Below, piece after piece: positions 14,039 through 22,274 of a stretch of DNA of 47,634 nt. The first letter of the stretch is position 1, and each line of letters opens with the position of its first letter. Source of the DNA: a virus; the IMG/VR virus record IMGVR_UViG_3300037071_003999, positions 1 to 47,634 of that record; one strand, given 5' to 3'. Below the pieces are notes generated by a model. The model was given only the letters and a program-made list of their open reading frames with translations, made no database searches and was not told the origin of the DNA. A program made the position numbers and the translations under genes.

Positions 14039-15115
14039 ATGAGTGACAAATCCACGATCGCAATGATCGACATGTACCTCGAGGAGTCGTCGGCACCGGC
14101 GTTTCTCTCGGGGTTCTTCCAATCTCCACCGGCCAATTTCCACACCACCGAGGACGTCGAGGTAGACGTTCAACGCGACACCGAGCAGGTCGCGATCGTG
14201 ATCAAGGATCTGAGCCTGCCGCCGAATCACAACGAAAACTCGCTCTATACGAACAAACGCCTCAAGCCCCCGATCTACGATGAGGAGGGCGCCGTCACCG
14301 CGTTTGACATGATCCAGCGGCAGCCGGGCGAGAACCCGTTTCAAAATCCGAACTACGCCGCGAACGCGGTGCGCCAGTCGTTCGCGATCTTCCGCAAGCT
14401 CGAGAGCAAGATCCGTCGCGCGATCGAGCTCCAGGCCTCGCAAGTGCTACAGACGGGGCAGCTCTCGCTGATCGACAAAACCGGCACCGTTGCCTTCACG
14501 CTCGACTTCTCGCCGAAAGCAACGCACTTCACCACGCCGACGGCCTGGGCCGCCGACGGCACGACGGGCGCGCCGCTCACCGATATCGCGTCGCTCTCGA
14601 ACGTGATCCGGCGCGACGGCAAGCGCGAGCCCAAACGCGCGATCTTTGGCGCCGGCGCATTCCAACGGTTCCTGGCAAACCCCAAGGTGATCACCGCGCT
14701 CGACTCGCTGCGCGGCATGGTCGCGCAGGTCGCGCCCGAGGTGCGCGGGCAGGGCGCGACGTTCCAAGGTTGGGTGTGGGTCGGGCACTATCGGCTCGAG
14801 ATGTGGACCTACGACGGATTTTATCAACACCCGCAGACCGGCGCTTTCACTACGTTCGTGGGTGATAACAAGGTGATTTTGTGCGGCGACGGCCGCCTCG
14901 ATCTCACCTACGGCGCGATCCCGATGATCGTCGCCCCCGATCAGCGGGCGCTGCCGTTCCTGCCGCCCCGCATTTCGAGCTCGAGCGGCGGGCTCGATCT
15001 GACAACGAATGCGTGGGTGACCCCCGATGGGAAGCGGGTGATGGTGTCCGCGGGAACGAGGCCGCTCACGATCCCGACGGCGATCGACACGTTCGGTTGC
15101 ATCACCGCGTTCTGA
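14039..15115 (+). CDS. Major capsid protein, lambda gpE family
   Basis: The protein has 358 residues, close to family length. The opening (MIDMYLEESSAPAFLSGFF), the long helix with IFRKLESKIRRAIELQASQVL, the LIDKTGTVAFTLDF strand pair and the C-terminal acidic-hydrophobic GDGRLDLTYGAIPM region match the gpE capsid family (HK97 fold). It assembles the icosahedral shell on the scaffold. The 55-base gap before it has no strong ribosome site. Confidence 0.92.
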   Translation: MSDKSTIAMIDMYLEESSAPAFLSGFFQSPPANFHTTEDVEVDVQRDTEQVAIVIKDLSLPPNHNENSLYTNKRLKPPIYDEEGAVTAFDMIQRQPGENPFQNPNYAANAVRQSFAIFRKLESKIRRAIELQASQVLQTGQLSLIDKTGTVAFTLDFSPKATHFTTPTAWAADGTTGAPLTDIASLSNVIRRDGKREPKRAIFGAGAFQRFLANPKVITALDSLRGMVAQVAPEVRGQGATFQGWVWVGHYRLEMWTYDGFYQHPQTGAFTTFVGDNKVILCGDGRLDLTYGAIPMIVAPDQRALPFLPPRISSSSGGLDLTTNAWVTPDGKRVMVSAGTRPLTIPTAIDTFGCITAF

Positions 15116-15120
15116 GCTGA

Positions 15121-16269
15121 ATGGGCCTCAGAGACGACGCCAGGCTACACGCGCGCGCGTTCCTCGAGGACGACTCGGGGTTCGCGTGGCCCGTGACATT
15201 GACGACGCCGCTCGGCGTCGTCATTGCCGTCAAGGGTTACACCAACGACGTCGGCCAGATCATCGATCCGGAAACGGGCGAGGCCGTCGCGGGTCGCCGG
15301 GCGTCGTTTACGGTCTCGCGCGCAGCGCTGCCCGAGCTGCCCGAGGCGGTCGCCGATCGCAGCCGCAAACCGTGGCTCGCAACCTTTGCCGATAGCGAGG
15401 GCGCGGTCGGAACGTGGAAAGTGATCGAGGTGCGGCCCGACCTCGCCCTCGGCGTGATCGGTCTGATCCTCGAGGTGTACAAGCCGGCGATCTACCGGTT
15501 CCGCCCGGCGACGTTCACGCTGCCGAGCTTGCTGCTCTCCGGCGAGCTCCTGCCCGTTGCGATCATCCAAGGGCCGCCGGGCAATGTCGTTCAACCCCTC
15601 GCGCTGCCCGAGCTCCAGATCGCCGGCTCGATCCAACCGCTGATCTTTGTGCTCGCCCGATCGAGTCAAGCGTTCCCCGTCGCGGCGACGTCACACCCGG
15701 TCGCGGTCGCGGCGCTCGCGGGCGTGGGCCGCAAGCTGGTCATGTTCTTTTGCGCCGGTCTCAATGCTGCGATCGCGCCGCCTGTAGGCTGGTCGGAAAT
15801 CGTCGTCACCGCGAGCTCGGGGTTTTCAATGTCTATCTTTTGGAAAAATAGCGACGGCACCGAGACGACCGCGAACGTCGGCATGGATGCGCCGCGAGGA
15901 GCGCTCGCGCGGATCTACGCGATCGCCGGCGCGCATGCTGCGGCGCCCGAGCAGGCAACCCCGGCGATCAACAATAGCGTATCGGGCACAACGAACGTTC
16001 CCGGCACCGTCGCGCCGACGTGGGGTTCGGCTCGCAACCTCTACCTCGCCGCGCTCGGCGTCGATCGGAGCGCGGCGCCTCCCAATATCGACGTGAGCCC
16101 GATCGGATACTCCAATACCGGCGAGATCCAAAACACCGGCACGCCGCCCGTGGATGGTGCGCTCGCGTTCGGCGAGAAGATCGCGACGTCGGGTTCGGAT
16201 ACGCCGAGCGCTTGGACGTACGGCCCGGGGCGCTCTATCGGCCTCGCCGTCGCCGTGCGCCCGGCGTGA
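15121..16269 (+). CDS. Head-tail joining protein with fused C-terminal beta domain
   Basis: The protein has 382 residues. The first 125 (LRDDARLHARAFLEDDSGFAW, TFADSEGAVGTWKVIEVRPD) fit a small phage head-tail joining or stopper protein of roughly that size. The remaining 250 residues are beta-rich, low in charge and rich in Ala/Gly/Ser/Thr (about 150-382), like a surface or carbohydrate-binding domain. The fusion is unusual. A virion surface decoration or adhesin is a possible role. Position directly after the capsid gene supports the joining function. Confidence 0.6.
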   Translation: MGLRDDARLHARAFLEDDSGFAWPVTLTTPLGVVIAVKGYTNDVGQIIDPETGEAVAGRRASFTVSRAALPELPEAVADRSRKPWLATFADSEGAVGTWKVIEVRPDLALGVIGLILEVYKPAIYRFRPATFTLPSLLLSGELLPVAIIQGPPGNVVQPLALPELQIAGSIQPLIFVLARSSQAFPVAATSHPVAVAALAGVGRKLVMFFCAGLNAAIAPPVGWSEIVVTASSGFSMSIFWKNSDGTETTANVGMDAPRGALARIYAIAGAHAAAPEQATPAINNSVSGTTNVPGTVAPTWGSARNLYLAALGVDRSAAPPNIDVSPIGYSNTGEIQNTGTPPVDGALAFGEKIATSGSDTPSAWTYGPGRSIGLAVAVRPA

Positions 16270-16295
16270 TCGCTCCACTGCAATAGGATCGAACA

Positions 16296-16682
16296 TTGGC
16301 AAACAACCTTTTAAGCCCGACGTTCTACTCGGATAAAGCGCGGGAGAATCAACTCCTCTCGTTCAATGATTCCCTGACGTCGTCGCCGAGCATCGCTAAT
16401 CCGCTGCTGCGCGTCCGCCGCGGCTCGACCACGCTCGTGGAGTTTCCACTGCATGCGAGCGTTCCACTTCTCGGCGGCAGCGTCGATGGATCGGCGGTGT
16501 TCAGCTTCCTGGCCCCGGACGCGATCGCCGTCGGCGGCGCGGCGACGATCCCGGACAATTATCAGGTGATCGGCCGCGATAACGCGGTGCACCTCGGCGG
16601 CGAGGTGATCGGTTCCGACGGGATCACCATCGGGCAAACCGTGCTCGCCGATACCATCACCGCAATCGCGCCGGGGGGCTGA
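16296..16682 (+). CDS. Structural hypothetical protein, 128 aa
   Basis: It starts at TTG 16296 with AGGA 6-9 bases upstream. The protein is beta-rich with few charges (FPLHASVPLLGGSVDGSAVF, GGEVIGSDGITIGQTV) and no signal peptide or membrane segment. It lies between the head-tail joining and tail terminator genes, so a neck or head-tail adaptor role is inferred. No family is recognised. Confidence 0.6.
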   Translation: MANNLLSPTFYSDKARENQLLSFNDSLTSSPSIANPLLRVRRGSTTLVEFPLHASVPLLGGSVDGSAVFSFLAPDAIAVGGAATIPDNYQVIGRDNAVHLGGEVIGSDGITIGQTVLADTITAIAPGG

Positions 16683-16688
16683 CACCCA

Positions 16689-17351
16689 TTGGCCGCCCTC
16701 ATCACCGAGCTCATTACCAAGGTCGACAACGCCGAGATCATCCGCGATCAGATCGCGGCGATCCTCGCCGTCGAGCTCGCCAATCAGCAGGTGCTCTCGG
16801 GAAACCTGCCGCAGCCCCGCGTATTCATCGAGAGAAGCAATCCGTGGGGGCAATTCCTCGTGCCCGAGGCGCCGCCGGTGCAACCGGTGATCAACGTCTG
16901 GTGGGACAGCTCGACGTTCGAGGAGAGCACGAGCAACGTCGTGGAACGCCAAAAGGCCGAGGCCGTGTATAACATCGACTGCTACGGCGCGGCGCCGAGC
17001 GAGGACGTCGCCGCCGGCGGGCACATCCCGGGCGATGAGCAGGCAGCGCGCGAGGCGCAGCGCGCGGTGCGGCTCGCGCGAAATATTCTCATGGCGGGCC
17101 AGTATACGTATCTCGCGCTGCGCGGGCTCGTCTGGAAAAGGTTCCCGCAAACGATCAGCATGTTTCAGCCGCAGATCGACAATCGCGGCGCGGTGCGCGT
17201 CGTCGCGGCGCGGCTCTCGCTCCAGGTGCATTTTAACGAGTTCTCGCCGCAATACGTGGGCGACGTGCTCGAGCTGCTGATGATCGAAATCAATCGCAAA
17301 GAGACGGGCGAGCTGCTCCTCCGCGCGCAATACCCCAACCCCATCACCTAG
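16689..17351 (+). CDS. Tail terminator/completion-type protein
   Basis: The protein has 220 residues from TTG 16689. Features include helical N-terminal ITELITKVDNAEIIRDQIAA, a central VINVWWDSSTFEE strand region and a repeat of helix-strand elements, fitting Mu gp37-type or similar tail completion proteins that precede the sheath gene. It would cap the tail end and join it to the head. Assignment rests mainly on gene order. Confidence 0.6.
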   Translation: MAALITELITKVDNAEIIRDQIAAILAVELANQQVLSGNLPQPRVFIERSNPWGQFLVPEAPPVQPVINVWWDSSTFEESTSNVVERQKAEAVYNIDCYGAAPSEDVAAGGHIPGDEQAAREAQRAVRLARNILMAGQYTYLALRGLVWKRFPQTISMFQPQIDNRGAVRVVAARLSLQVHFNEFSPQYVGDVLELLMIEINRKETGELLLRAQYPNPIT

Positions 17352-17362
17352 GAAAACACCTC

Positions 17363-18862
17363 ATGCCTGTTACCGCATCGGCCGTCGCTCGCGTCGTCGG
17401 CATCGACACCCATTTCAAAAATCTCCGCGGCAGCTCGGCGCAATCGCTGCCGCAGCACATCGCGATCCTCGCGCAGGGCACGACCGCCGCAGCAGGTTAC
17501 TCGCTGCTGCCTCGGCGAATCTTCAGCGCCGGCGAGGCCGCCGCGGCCTACGGTTTCGGATCGCCGATTCACCTCGCCGCCCTCGAGTTGTTTCCCGTCG
17601 TAGGGGGGGGAGTGGGGAGCATCCCCGTTACCGTGCTGCCGCTCAATGACGACGGCGCCGGCGTGGCGGCGACGGGCACGATCACGCCCGCGGGCGCGGC
17701 GCCCGCGACGGCGACGTTCTATGCGAGGATTTCCGGCATCCTGAGCTCGCCGATCGCGGTCACCCTTGCCGATACCGTCGCGCTCCAGGTCGCCGCATTC
17801 GTCGCCGCGATCAACGCGATCCTGCAAATGCCGGTGATCGCAACCAACACCGGGCCCGACACCGCATGCACGCTCACCGCGAAATGGAAGGGCGCGACGG
17901 GCAACGAAATCAAAGTCGAGATCCTCGACGCGAACCTCAACCCGGCGCTCGGCACCCTGTATACGGTCGTCAATCTCGCGACCGGCGCGGCCGATCCGAC
18001 CGTCACCGCGGCGCTCGCCGGCATCGGCGGCGACTGGATCACGCTGCTCATCAACTCGTTCCACGGAACGAACACAACGGTTCTCAACGCGATCCAAACC
18101 AAGGGCGAGGCGCGATGGGATCAGCAGGTGCGGCGCCCGTTCGTCGCGTTCGCGGGCAACGACGAGTGGACATTTGCCACCGCGACGGCGACGACCGCGG
18201 CGCGCAAAACCGATCGCGTGAATTGTCAGGTCGTCTCGCCGGGCTCGGTGCATTTGCCGGTGCAGATCGCGGCCGCGCAGGTACGCGAGATCGCCAAGGT
18301 CGCGGACGACAATCCGCCGACGGACTACGGCAGCCGCAAAGTAACGACGCTGATCCCGGGCGCCGACTCGCTGCAATGGGACTACGCGACGCGCGACGCT
18401 GCGGTCAAAGCTGGCTGCTCGACGATCGAGATCAAAAACGGCGTCGTGAACCTCAGCGACATCGTAACCATGTACCACCCGGACGGTGAGATCCCGCCGG
18501 CGTATCGTTACGTCGTCGATATCGTGAAGATCATGACCGTGATCTACAATTTCGATCTCGAATTCGCGCAGCCCGAATGGGACGGCGCGCCGCTCATCCC
18601 CGACGGGCAGCCGACGACCAACCCGAACGCGCGCAAACCGAGCTCGGCAAAGGCGGCGCTCTTTCGCATCCTCGACGGCCTCGCCCTCGCCGCGGTGATC
18701 AGCGATCCCGCGACGGCAAAGGCCGCCACGACGGCCAACATCAGCGCGACCAATCCCAAGCGCCTCGACGTAAGCACGACCATTCAGCTGTCGGGCAACA
18801 CGAACGTCATTTCGATCGATCTCAACTTTGGGTTTTTCTTCGGCACGGCCGCCGCTGCCTGA
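17363..18862 (+). CDS. Contractile tail sheath protein, Mu gpL family
   Basis: The protein has 499 residues, the normal size for Mu-type sheaths. The N-terminus (VARVVGIDTHFKNLRGSSAQ, LPQHIAILAQG), the SAGEAAAAYGFGSPIHLAALELFPV segment and the C-terminal VDIVKIMTVIYNFDLEFAQ/AALFRILDGLALAAVI blocks are typical. It polymerises around the tube and contracts to drive DNA injection. A run of eight Gs (17603-17610) is read through in frame here, so the assembly is consistent at this point. Confidence 0.93.
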   Translation: MPVTASAVARVVGIDTHFKNLRGSSAQSLPQHIAILAQGTTAAAGYSLLPRRIFSAGEAAAAYGFGSPIHLAALELFPVVGGGVGSIPVTVLPLNDDGAGVAATGTITPAGAAPATATFYARISGILSSPIAVTLADTVALQVAAFVAAINAILQMPVIATNTGPDTACTLTAKWKGATGNEIKVEILDANLNPALGTLYTVVNLATGAADPTVTAALAGIGGDWITLLINSFHGTNTTVLNAIQTKGEARWDQQVRRPFVAFAGNDEWTFATATATTAARKTDRVNCQVVSPGSVHLPVQIAAAQVREIAKVADDNPPTDYGSRKVTTLIPGADSLQWDYATRDAAVKAGCSTIEIKNGVVNLSDIVTMYHPDGEIPPAYRYVVDIVKIMTVIYNFDLEFAQPEWDGAPLIPDGQPTTNPNARKPSSAKAALFRILDGLALAAVISDPATAKAATTANISATNPKRLDVSTTIQLSGNTNVISIDLNFGFFFGTAAAA

Positions 18863-18896
18863 ACCCTCAACCCCCTGAAAGATAGGAGCAGCAGCT

Positions 18897-19280
18897 ATGC
18901 CCGCAGTAGGAGGATCCATCCAGTCGATCACGATCCGTGGTCGCATTTTCCCGGTCGCCTCGGATGCCGAGGCAAACAAAAAGCTCGGCGGGTTCGAGAA
19001 CGAGGTGCAAGCCAACGGCGACGGCACCGCGCGAAAGATCATGACCCGCGTTCCCTGGGCCATCGACGGCCTCCAGGTGGAGATCAACGACGACAAAGGC
19101 GATCACGAGTTCCTGCAGGAGATCGCCGATCTCAAAGACTACGTCTCGATCGAAATGGAGCTCGCGAGCGGAACGATCTACGTCGGCACGGGCACGATCA
19201 CCGATGAGATCCAGGGCAGCAGTCAGAACGCGACCGCGACGATCAAGGTGAGCGGACCCGGGAAGCTCGAGGCGCAGTAA
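18897..19280 (+). CDS. Tail tube protein, Mu gpM-like
   Basis: The protein has 127 residues, beta-rich, with the standard tube pattern: ITIRGRIFPVASDAEANKKLGGFENEV, then DGLQVEINDDKGDHEFLQ and YVGTGTITDEIQGSSQNATATI. It has a good ribosome site (TAGGAG) 8 bases upstream and follows the sheath gene as in Mu-like phages. It forms the inner tail tube. Confidence 0.92.
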   Translation: MPAVGGSIQSITIRGRIFPVASDAEANKKLGGFENEVQANGDGTARKIMTRVPWAIDGLQVEINDDKGDHEFLQEIADLKDYVSIEMELASGTIYVGTGTITDEIQGSSQNATATIKVSGPGKLEAQ

Positions 19281-19281
19281 C

Positions 19282-19319
19282 GCCGAGCTCGCCGGGCGAG
19301 CGGCGCGCGCTCGCTCGGC
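19282..19319 (+). terminator. GC-rich hairpin after the tube gene
   Basis: GCCGAGC (19282-19288) pairs with GCTCGGC (19313-19319), with inner GCTCG/CGAGC pairing. It lies in the 66-base gap between the tube gene and the chaperone gene and has no U-run. It may be a transcript stabiliser or partial terminator that keeps sheath and tube expression above that of downstream genes. Confidence 0.4.
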
Positions 19320-19346
19320 AAGTCACCGCGCAACGGAGTGGAATTG

Positions 19347-19754
19347 ATGAGCACAGCGAAAGTAGCAATCGAGGTCGCCGAGCAGGAATTCGCGCGAATG
19401 TGCGCCGCCAACCGCATCGACACCGATGAGGCCGAGCTCGACAAAGACGAGCTCAAAGAGTGGCGCGACATGCGCGATCCGATCGTGCGCGACATTTGCC
19501 GCGGCCGGCTCGCGGTCGACACCGAGGGCCGCCCCGTCTACACGACCGCCCAGGGAAAGATCCTCACATTCCGCCCGGCGACGACCGCGACATTCATCTC
19601 GCTACAAACCCACGGCAAAGGCAAAGACGTTGAAAACCTGCTCGCTGCCGTGGGCGATCTCACCGGCATCGGTAAGGGCGAGCTCTCGGGTGAATTCGCG
19701 CGTGACTTTCACGCGATGAGCAGGATCGCAAACCTTTTTTTGGCGGACCGGTAG
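19347..19754 (+). CDS. Tail assembly chaperone, frame-0 product
   Basis: The protein has 135 residues from ATG 19347 (CGGAG 8 bases upstream). It is helical and acidic in the first half, with DVENLLAAVGDLTGIGKGELSGEF and SRIANLFLADR at the end. Between tube and tape measure genes, long-tailed phages encode two overlapping chaperones expressed by frameshifting. Here the last codons cross T TTT TTG, an efficient -1 slippery heptamer. The product would coat the tape measure protein during tail assembly. Confidence 0.85.
   Translation: MSTAKVAIEVAEQEFARMCAANRIDTDEAELDKDELKEWRDMRDPIVRDICRGRLAVDTEGRPVYTTAQGKILTFRPATTATFISLQTHGKGKDVENLLAAVGDLTGIGKGELSGEFARDFHAMSRIANLFLADR
19736..19742 (+). other. 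Programmed -1 ribosomal frameshift site
   Basis: T TTT TTG (19736-19742) is set in the right register for slippage from frame 0 to -1. The -1 frame stays open from there through 20017, bypassing the frame-0 stop at 19752. The fusion would have 223 residues. A run of seven Ts is striking in this GC-rich gene. Confidence 0.8.
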
Positions 19755-19765
19755 TCGACCGAATC

Positions 19766-20017
19766 GTGCGCAACGGCGCCGACGCTCGGCTACCCGCAAG
19801 GGCGACCTATCGCGAAATGCTGCTCCAGTGCGCGCGAGACTACGCCGGGCTGCCCGACGCGCGCACGCTCACGCTCGGTGAGCTCGTGTTCTTTTACGAG
19901 GGCCTGCGCCCCGAGCTGCAAAAGCACACGCGCGTAGCGCCCGAGCCCGCGCCCGCCCGCGCGCGCAAGCCCCGCAACAAACCCCGGAAGCAATCCGCAC
20001 GACAAAATGGCCGGTAA
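19766..20017 (+). CDS. Tail assembly chaperone, -1 frameshift extension
   Basis: The frame contains TYREMLLQCARDYAGL and LTLGELVFFYEGLRPELQ, the small helical domain seen in the frameshifted T part of tail chaperones, followed by a basic Pro/Lys tail. GTG 19766 has no ribosome site, so translation most likely enters by -1 slippage at 19736-19742 and makes a fusion with the upstream chaperone. Its end overlaps the tape measure ATG by 11 bases. Confidence 0.8.
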   Translation: MRNGADARLPARATYREMLLQCARDYAGLPDARTLTLGELVFFYEGLRPELQKHTRVAPEPAPARARKPRNKPRKQSARQNGR

Positions 20018-22274
20018 GAAATTCTCGATCCAAGCGATCTTCAGTGCGCTCGACAAGATCAGCGCACCCATCGCGAAGATCCGAACGAAGCTCGCGACCC
20101 TCGGCAAGGGCGCGAGCGTCGCGCTGCGCGGCGCGAATGCAGCGGTCGACAAAAGCATCGCCGGGCTCGGCAGGTTCAGCAATGCGATCGGCGTGGGCGC
20201 CGTCGTGTCCGTCGCGGGCCTCGGCGTTGCGCTCACCGATACCATGCAAAAGGGGATCGCGTTCGAGGCCTCGCTGATTCGAGCGGGCGCGGCGCTCGAG
20301 GTTCCCGTGCGCAAAGGCACGAAGGGCTTTGCTCTACTCGAGGACGCGGCCCTCAAGGTCGGCGCGACCACCGAGCATTCCTCGCTCAAGGCCGCCGTCG
20401 CGCTCAATGATCTCGCGACGGCGGGCTACAGCGCCGAGCAATCGATCGGGGCGGTGTTCAAGATCGCCGACTTCGCATCGGCGGGAACCCTCGAGCTCGC
20501 GGACGCCACCAACATCGCCTCGGGAACGCTCGCCTCGTTTGGGCTGCGGGTCGCCGATGCGACGCAGAACACGGCCAACATGGGCCGTGTGATGGATGTT
20601 CTCGTAAAGGCCGCGAACGACTCGAACGCGAGCGTTTCCGAGCTCTATGAGACGATCAAAAAAGGCGGCGCAACGGCGAGCGCCGCCGGCGCCAACATCG
20701 AGCAATTCCTCGGCGCCGCGAACGTGCTGGCGACCTCGGGCCTGAAGGGCGAGCTCGCGGGCACGGGCCTCGCGAACGTGTTCATTCGACTGGCAAAGCA
20801 GACCCCCGTCGCCGCGAAGGAAATGAAGCAATACGGGATCACCGTCAAAAAATCGAAAGACGGTTCGATCGATATGGTCGCGACCCTCGGCAATTTCCAA
20901 AAGGGCCTCAGCAAGCTCGGCAAGTCACAACGGGTCGCGGCCGTCAATACCATTTTCGGCGAGTCCGCGGGGAACGCTTTCCTGAAACTGATCGAGGCCG
21001 GGCCCGAGAAACTCAAGGCCTACACCGAGAGTCTCAATGATGCCGCCGGGAAAACCGCCGAGCTCGCCGCGGTCAATCGCAAGGCCGTCGGCGCGCAGCT
21101 CGAGATCTTCCTGAACAAGCTCGAGAACCTGAAGCTCGTCGCGTTCAAAACGCTCGCCCCGTTGATCATCAAGGTCACCGATGCGATCGGAGTGTGGATC
21201 ACCGAGAACGAGAAACTGATCAATTCCACGATCGCCGAGTGGCTCACCAAGATCAGCGACTCGCTGCCCGAGATCTGGACCTGGACGGTTCGGGCCGCGA
21301 AAGCCTTTGCCGGTTTCCTCGCGGCCGCGGTCGCGGTCAAAGCGATCAACGTCGCGATCCTCGCCTATGAGGTAACGGCGAAGCTCGCCGCCGGCGCGAC
21401 GTGGTTGTGGAATGCGGCCACGCAATCGGCGACGCTTTTCAACCTGCGCCTCGCCGGGGAAATCCTCGCGCTCAAGGTCGCGCAGCTCGCCGGCAACGTC
21501 GCGACCGCGGCCGCGACCTCGGCGACTTGGCTGTACAACGCGGCGATCACCGTCGGGCGCATCGGAACCACGCGGTTCACGGTCGCCGCGATAGCGAGCA
21601 AGGTCGCGCAGTATGCCTCGCAAGTCGCGACGGTCGCGGTCACTGCCGCGGTGTGGCTCTATGAGGCCGCGCAAACGGCGCTCGCTCTCGTGACCGGGCG
21701 CGTGACCGTCGCCACAGTCGCGGGCAAGGTCGCGCAGGTCGCCTCGAGTGTCGCCACCTGGGCGGCGAGCACCGCGCAAACGGCGTACGCGATCGTCGTC
21801 GGCACGACCTCGGGCGCCCTCGGTGTGTTCAGCGCCGCGGCCTACGCGAGCGTAACGGCGATCGTTGCGCAGGCGGCTGCGCTCGCCCCGTTCATCATCA
21901 CGATCGGCGCGGCCGCGGCCGCGGTCGCGGCGCTCGCCCTCGCCTGGAGTCAGATCAGCAAGCTGAGCGCCGAGCTCTCGGGCTCGGGCGGCATCATGGG
22001 CACGATCGGCAAAATGGCGGAGATGGGAACGCTCAACCCGTTCGAGGCGCATGACGCCGCAATGAACGAGAAAGCCCGCAAGGATCGCGCCGAGCGCGAG
22101 AAACCGCAGATCGTTTCCCCGCAGGCGCGCGCGGCGAGCGAAGCCGCCGAGGCGAATGCGAGTGCGAGCGTCAATGGTAAGATCACCGTCGCGGCCGCGC
22201 CCGGCTCAAAGGCAACGGTGCAAAGCAAGTCGAGCGCGGTACCGCTGCGCGTCGCGCAATCGGGGGCGTTCTGA
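20007..22274 (+). CDS. Tail tape measure protein
   Basis: The protein has 755 residues. The TP901-type core is clear at residues about 85-330 (LEDAALKVGATTEHSSLKAA, AVALNDLATAGYSAEQSIGA, VLVKAANDSNASVSELYETI, FGESAGNAFLKLIEAG). Long hydrophobic Ala-rich segments follow (about 400-650, e.g. FAGFLAAAVAVKAINVAILA), then a basic tail. It sets tail length and is probably ejected into the host envelope. No lysozyme or peptidase domain was seen. Confidence 0.95.
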   Translation: MAGKKFSIQAIFSALDKISAPIAKIRTKLATLGKGASVALRGANAAVDKSIAGLGRFSNAIGVGAVVSVAGLGVALTDTMQKGIAFEASLIRAGAALEVPVRKGTKGFALLEDAALKVGATTEHSSLKAAVALNDLATAGYSAEQSIGAVFKIADFASAGTLELADATNIASGTLASFGLRVADATQNTANMGRVMDVLVKAANDSNASVSELYETIKKGGATASAAGANIEQFLGAANVLATSGLKGELAGTGLANVFIRLAKQTPVAAKEMKQYGITVKKSKDGSIDMVATLGNFQKGLSKLGKSQRVAAVNTIFGESAGNAFLKLIEAGPEKLKAYTESLNDAAGKTAELAAVNRKAVGAQLEIFLNKLENLKLVAFKTLAPLIIKVTDAIGVWITENEKLINSTIAEWLTKISDSLPEIWTWTVRAAKAFAGFLAAAVAVKAINVAILAYEVTAKLAAGATWLWNAATQSATLFNLRLAGEILALKVAQLAGNVATAAATSATWLYNAAITVGRIGTTRFTVAAIASKVAQYASQVATVAVTAAVWLYEAAQTALALVTGRVTVATVAGKVAQVASSVATWAASTAQTAYAIVVGTTSGALGVFSAAAYASVTAIVAQAAALAPFIITIGAAAAAVAALALAWSQISKLSAELSGSGGIMGTIGKMAEMGTLNPFEAHDAAMNEKARKDRAEREKPQIVSPQARAASEAAEANASASVNGKITVAAAPGSKATVQSKSSAVPLRVAQSGAF

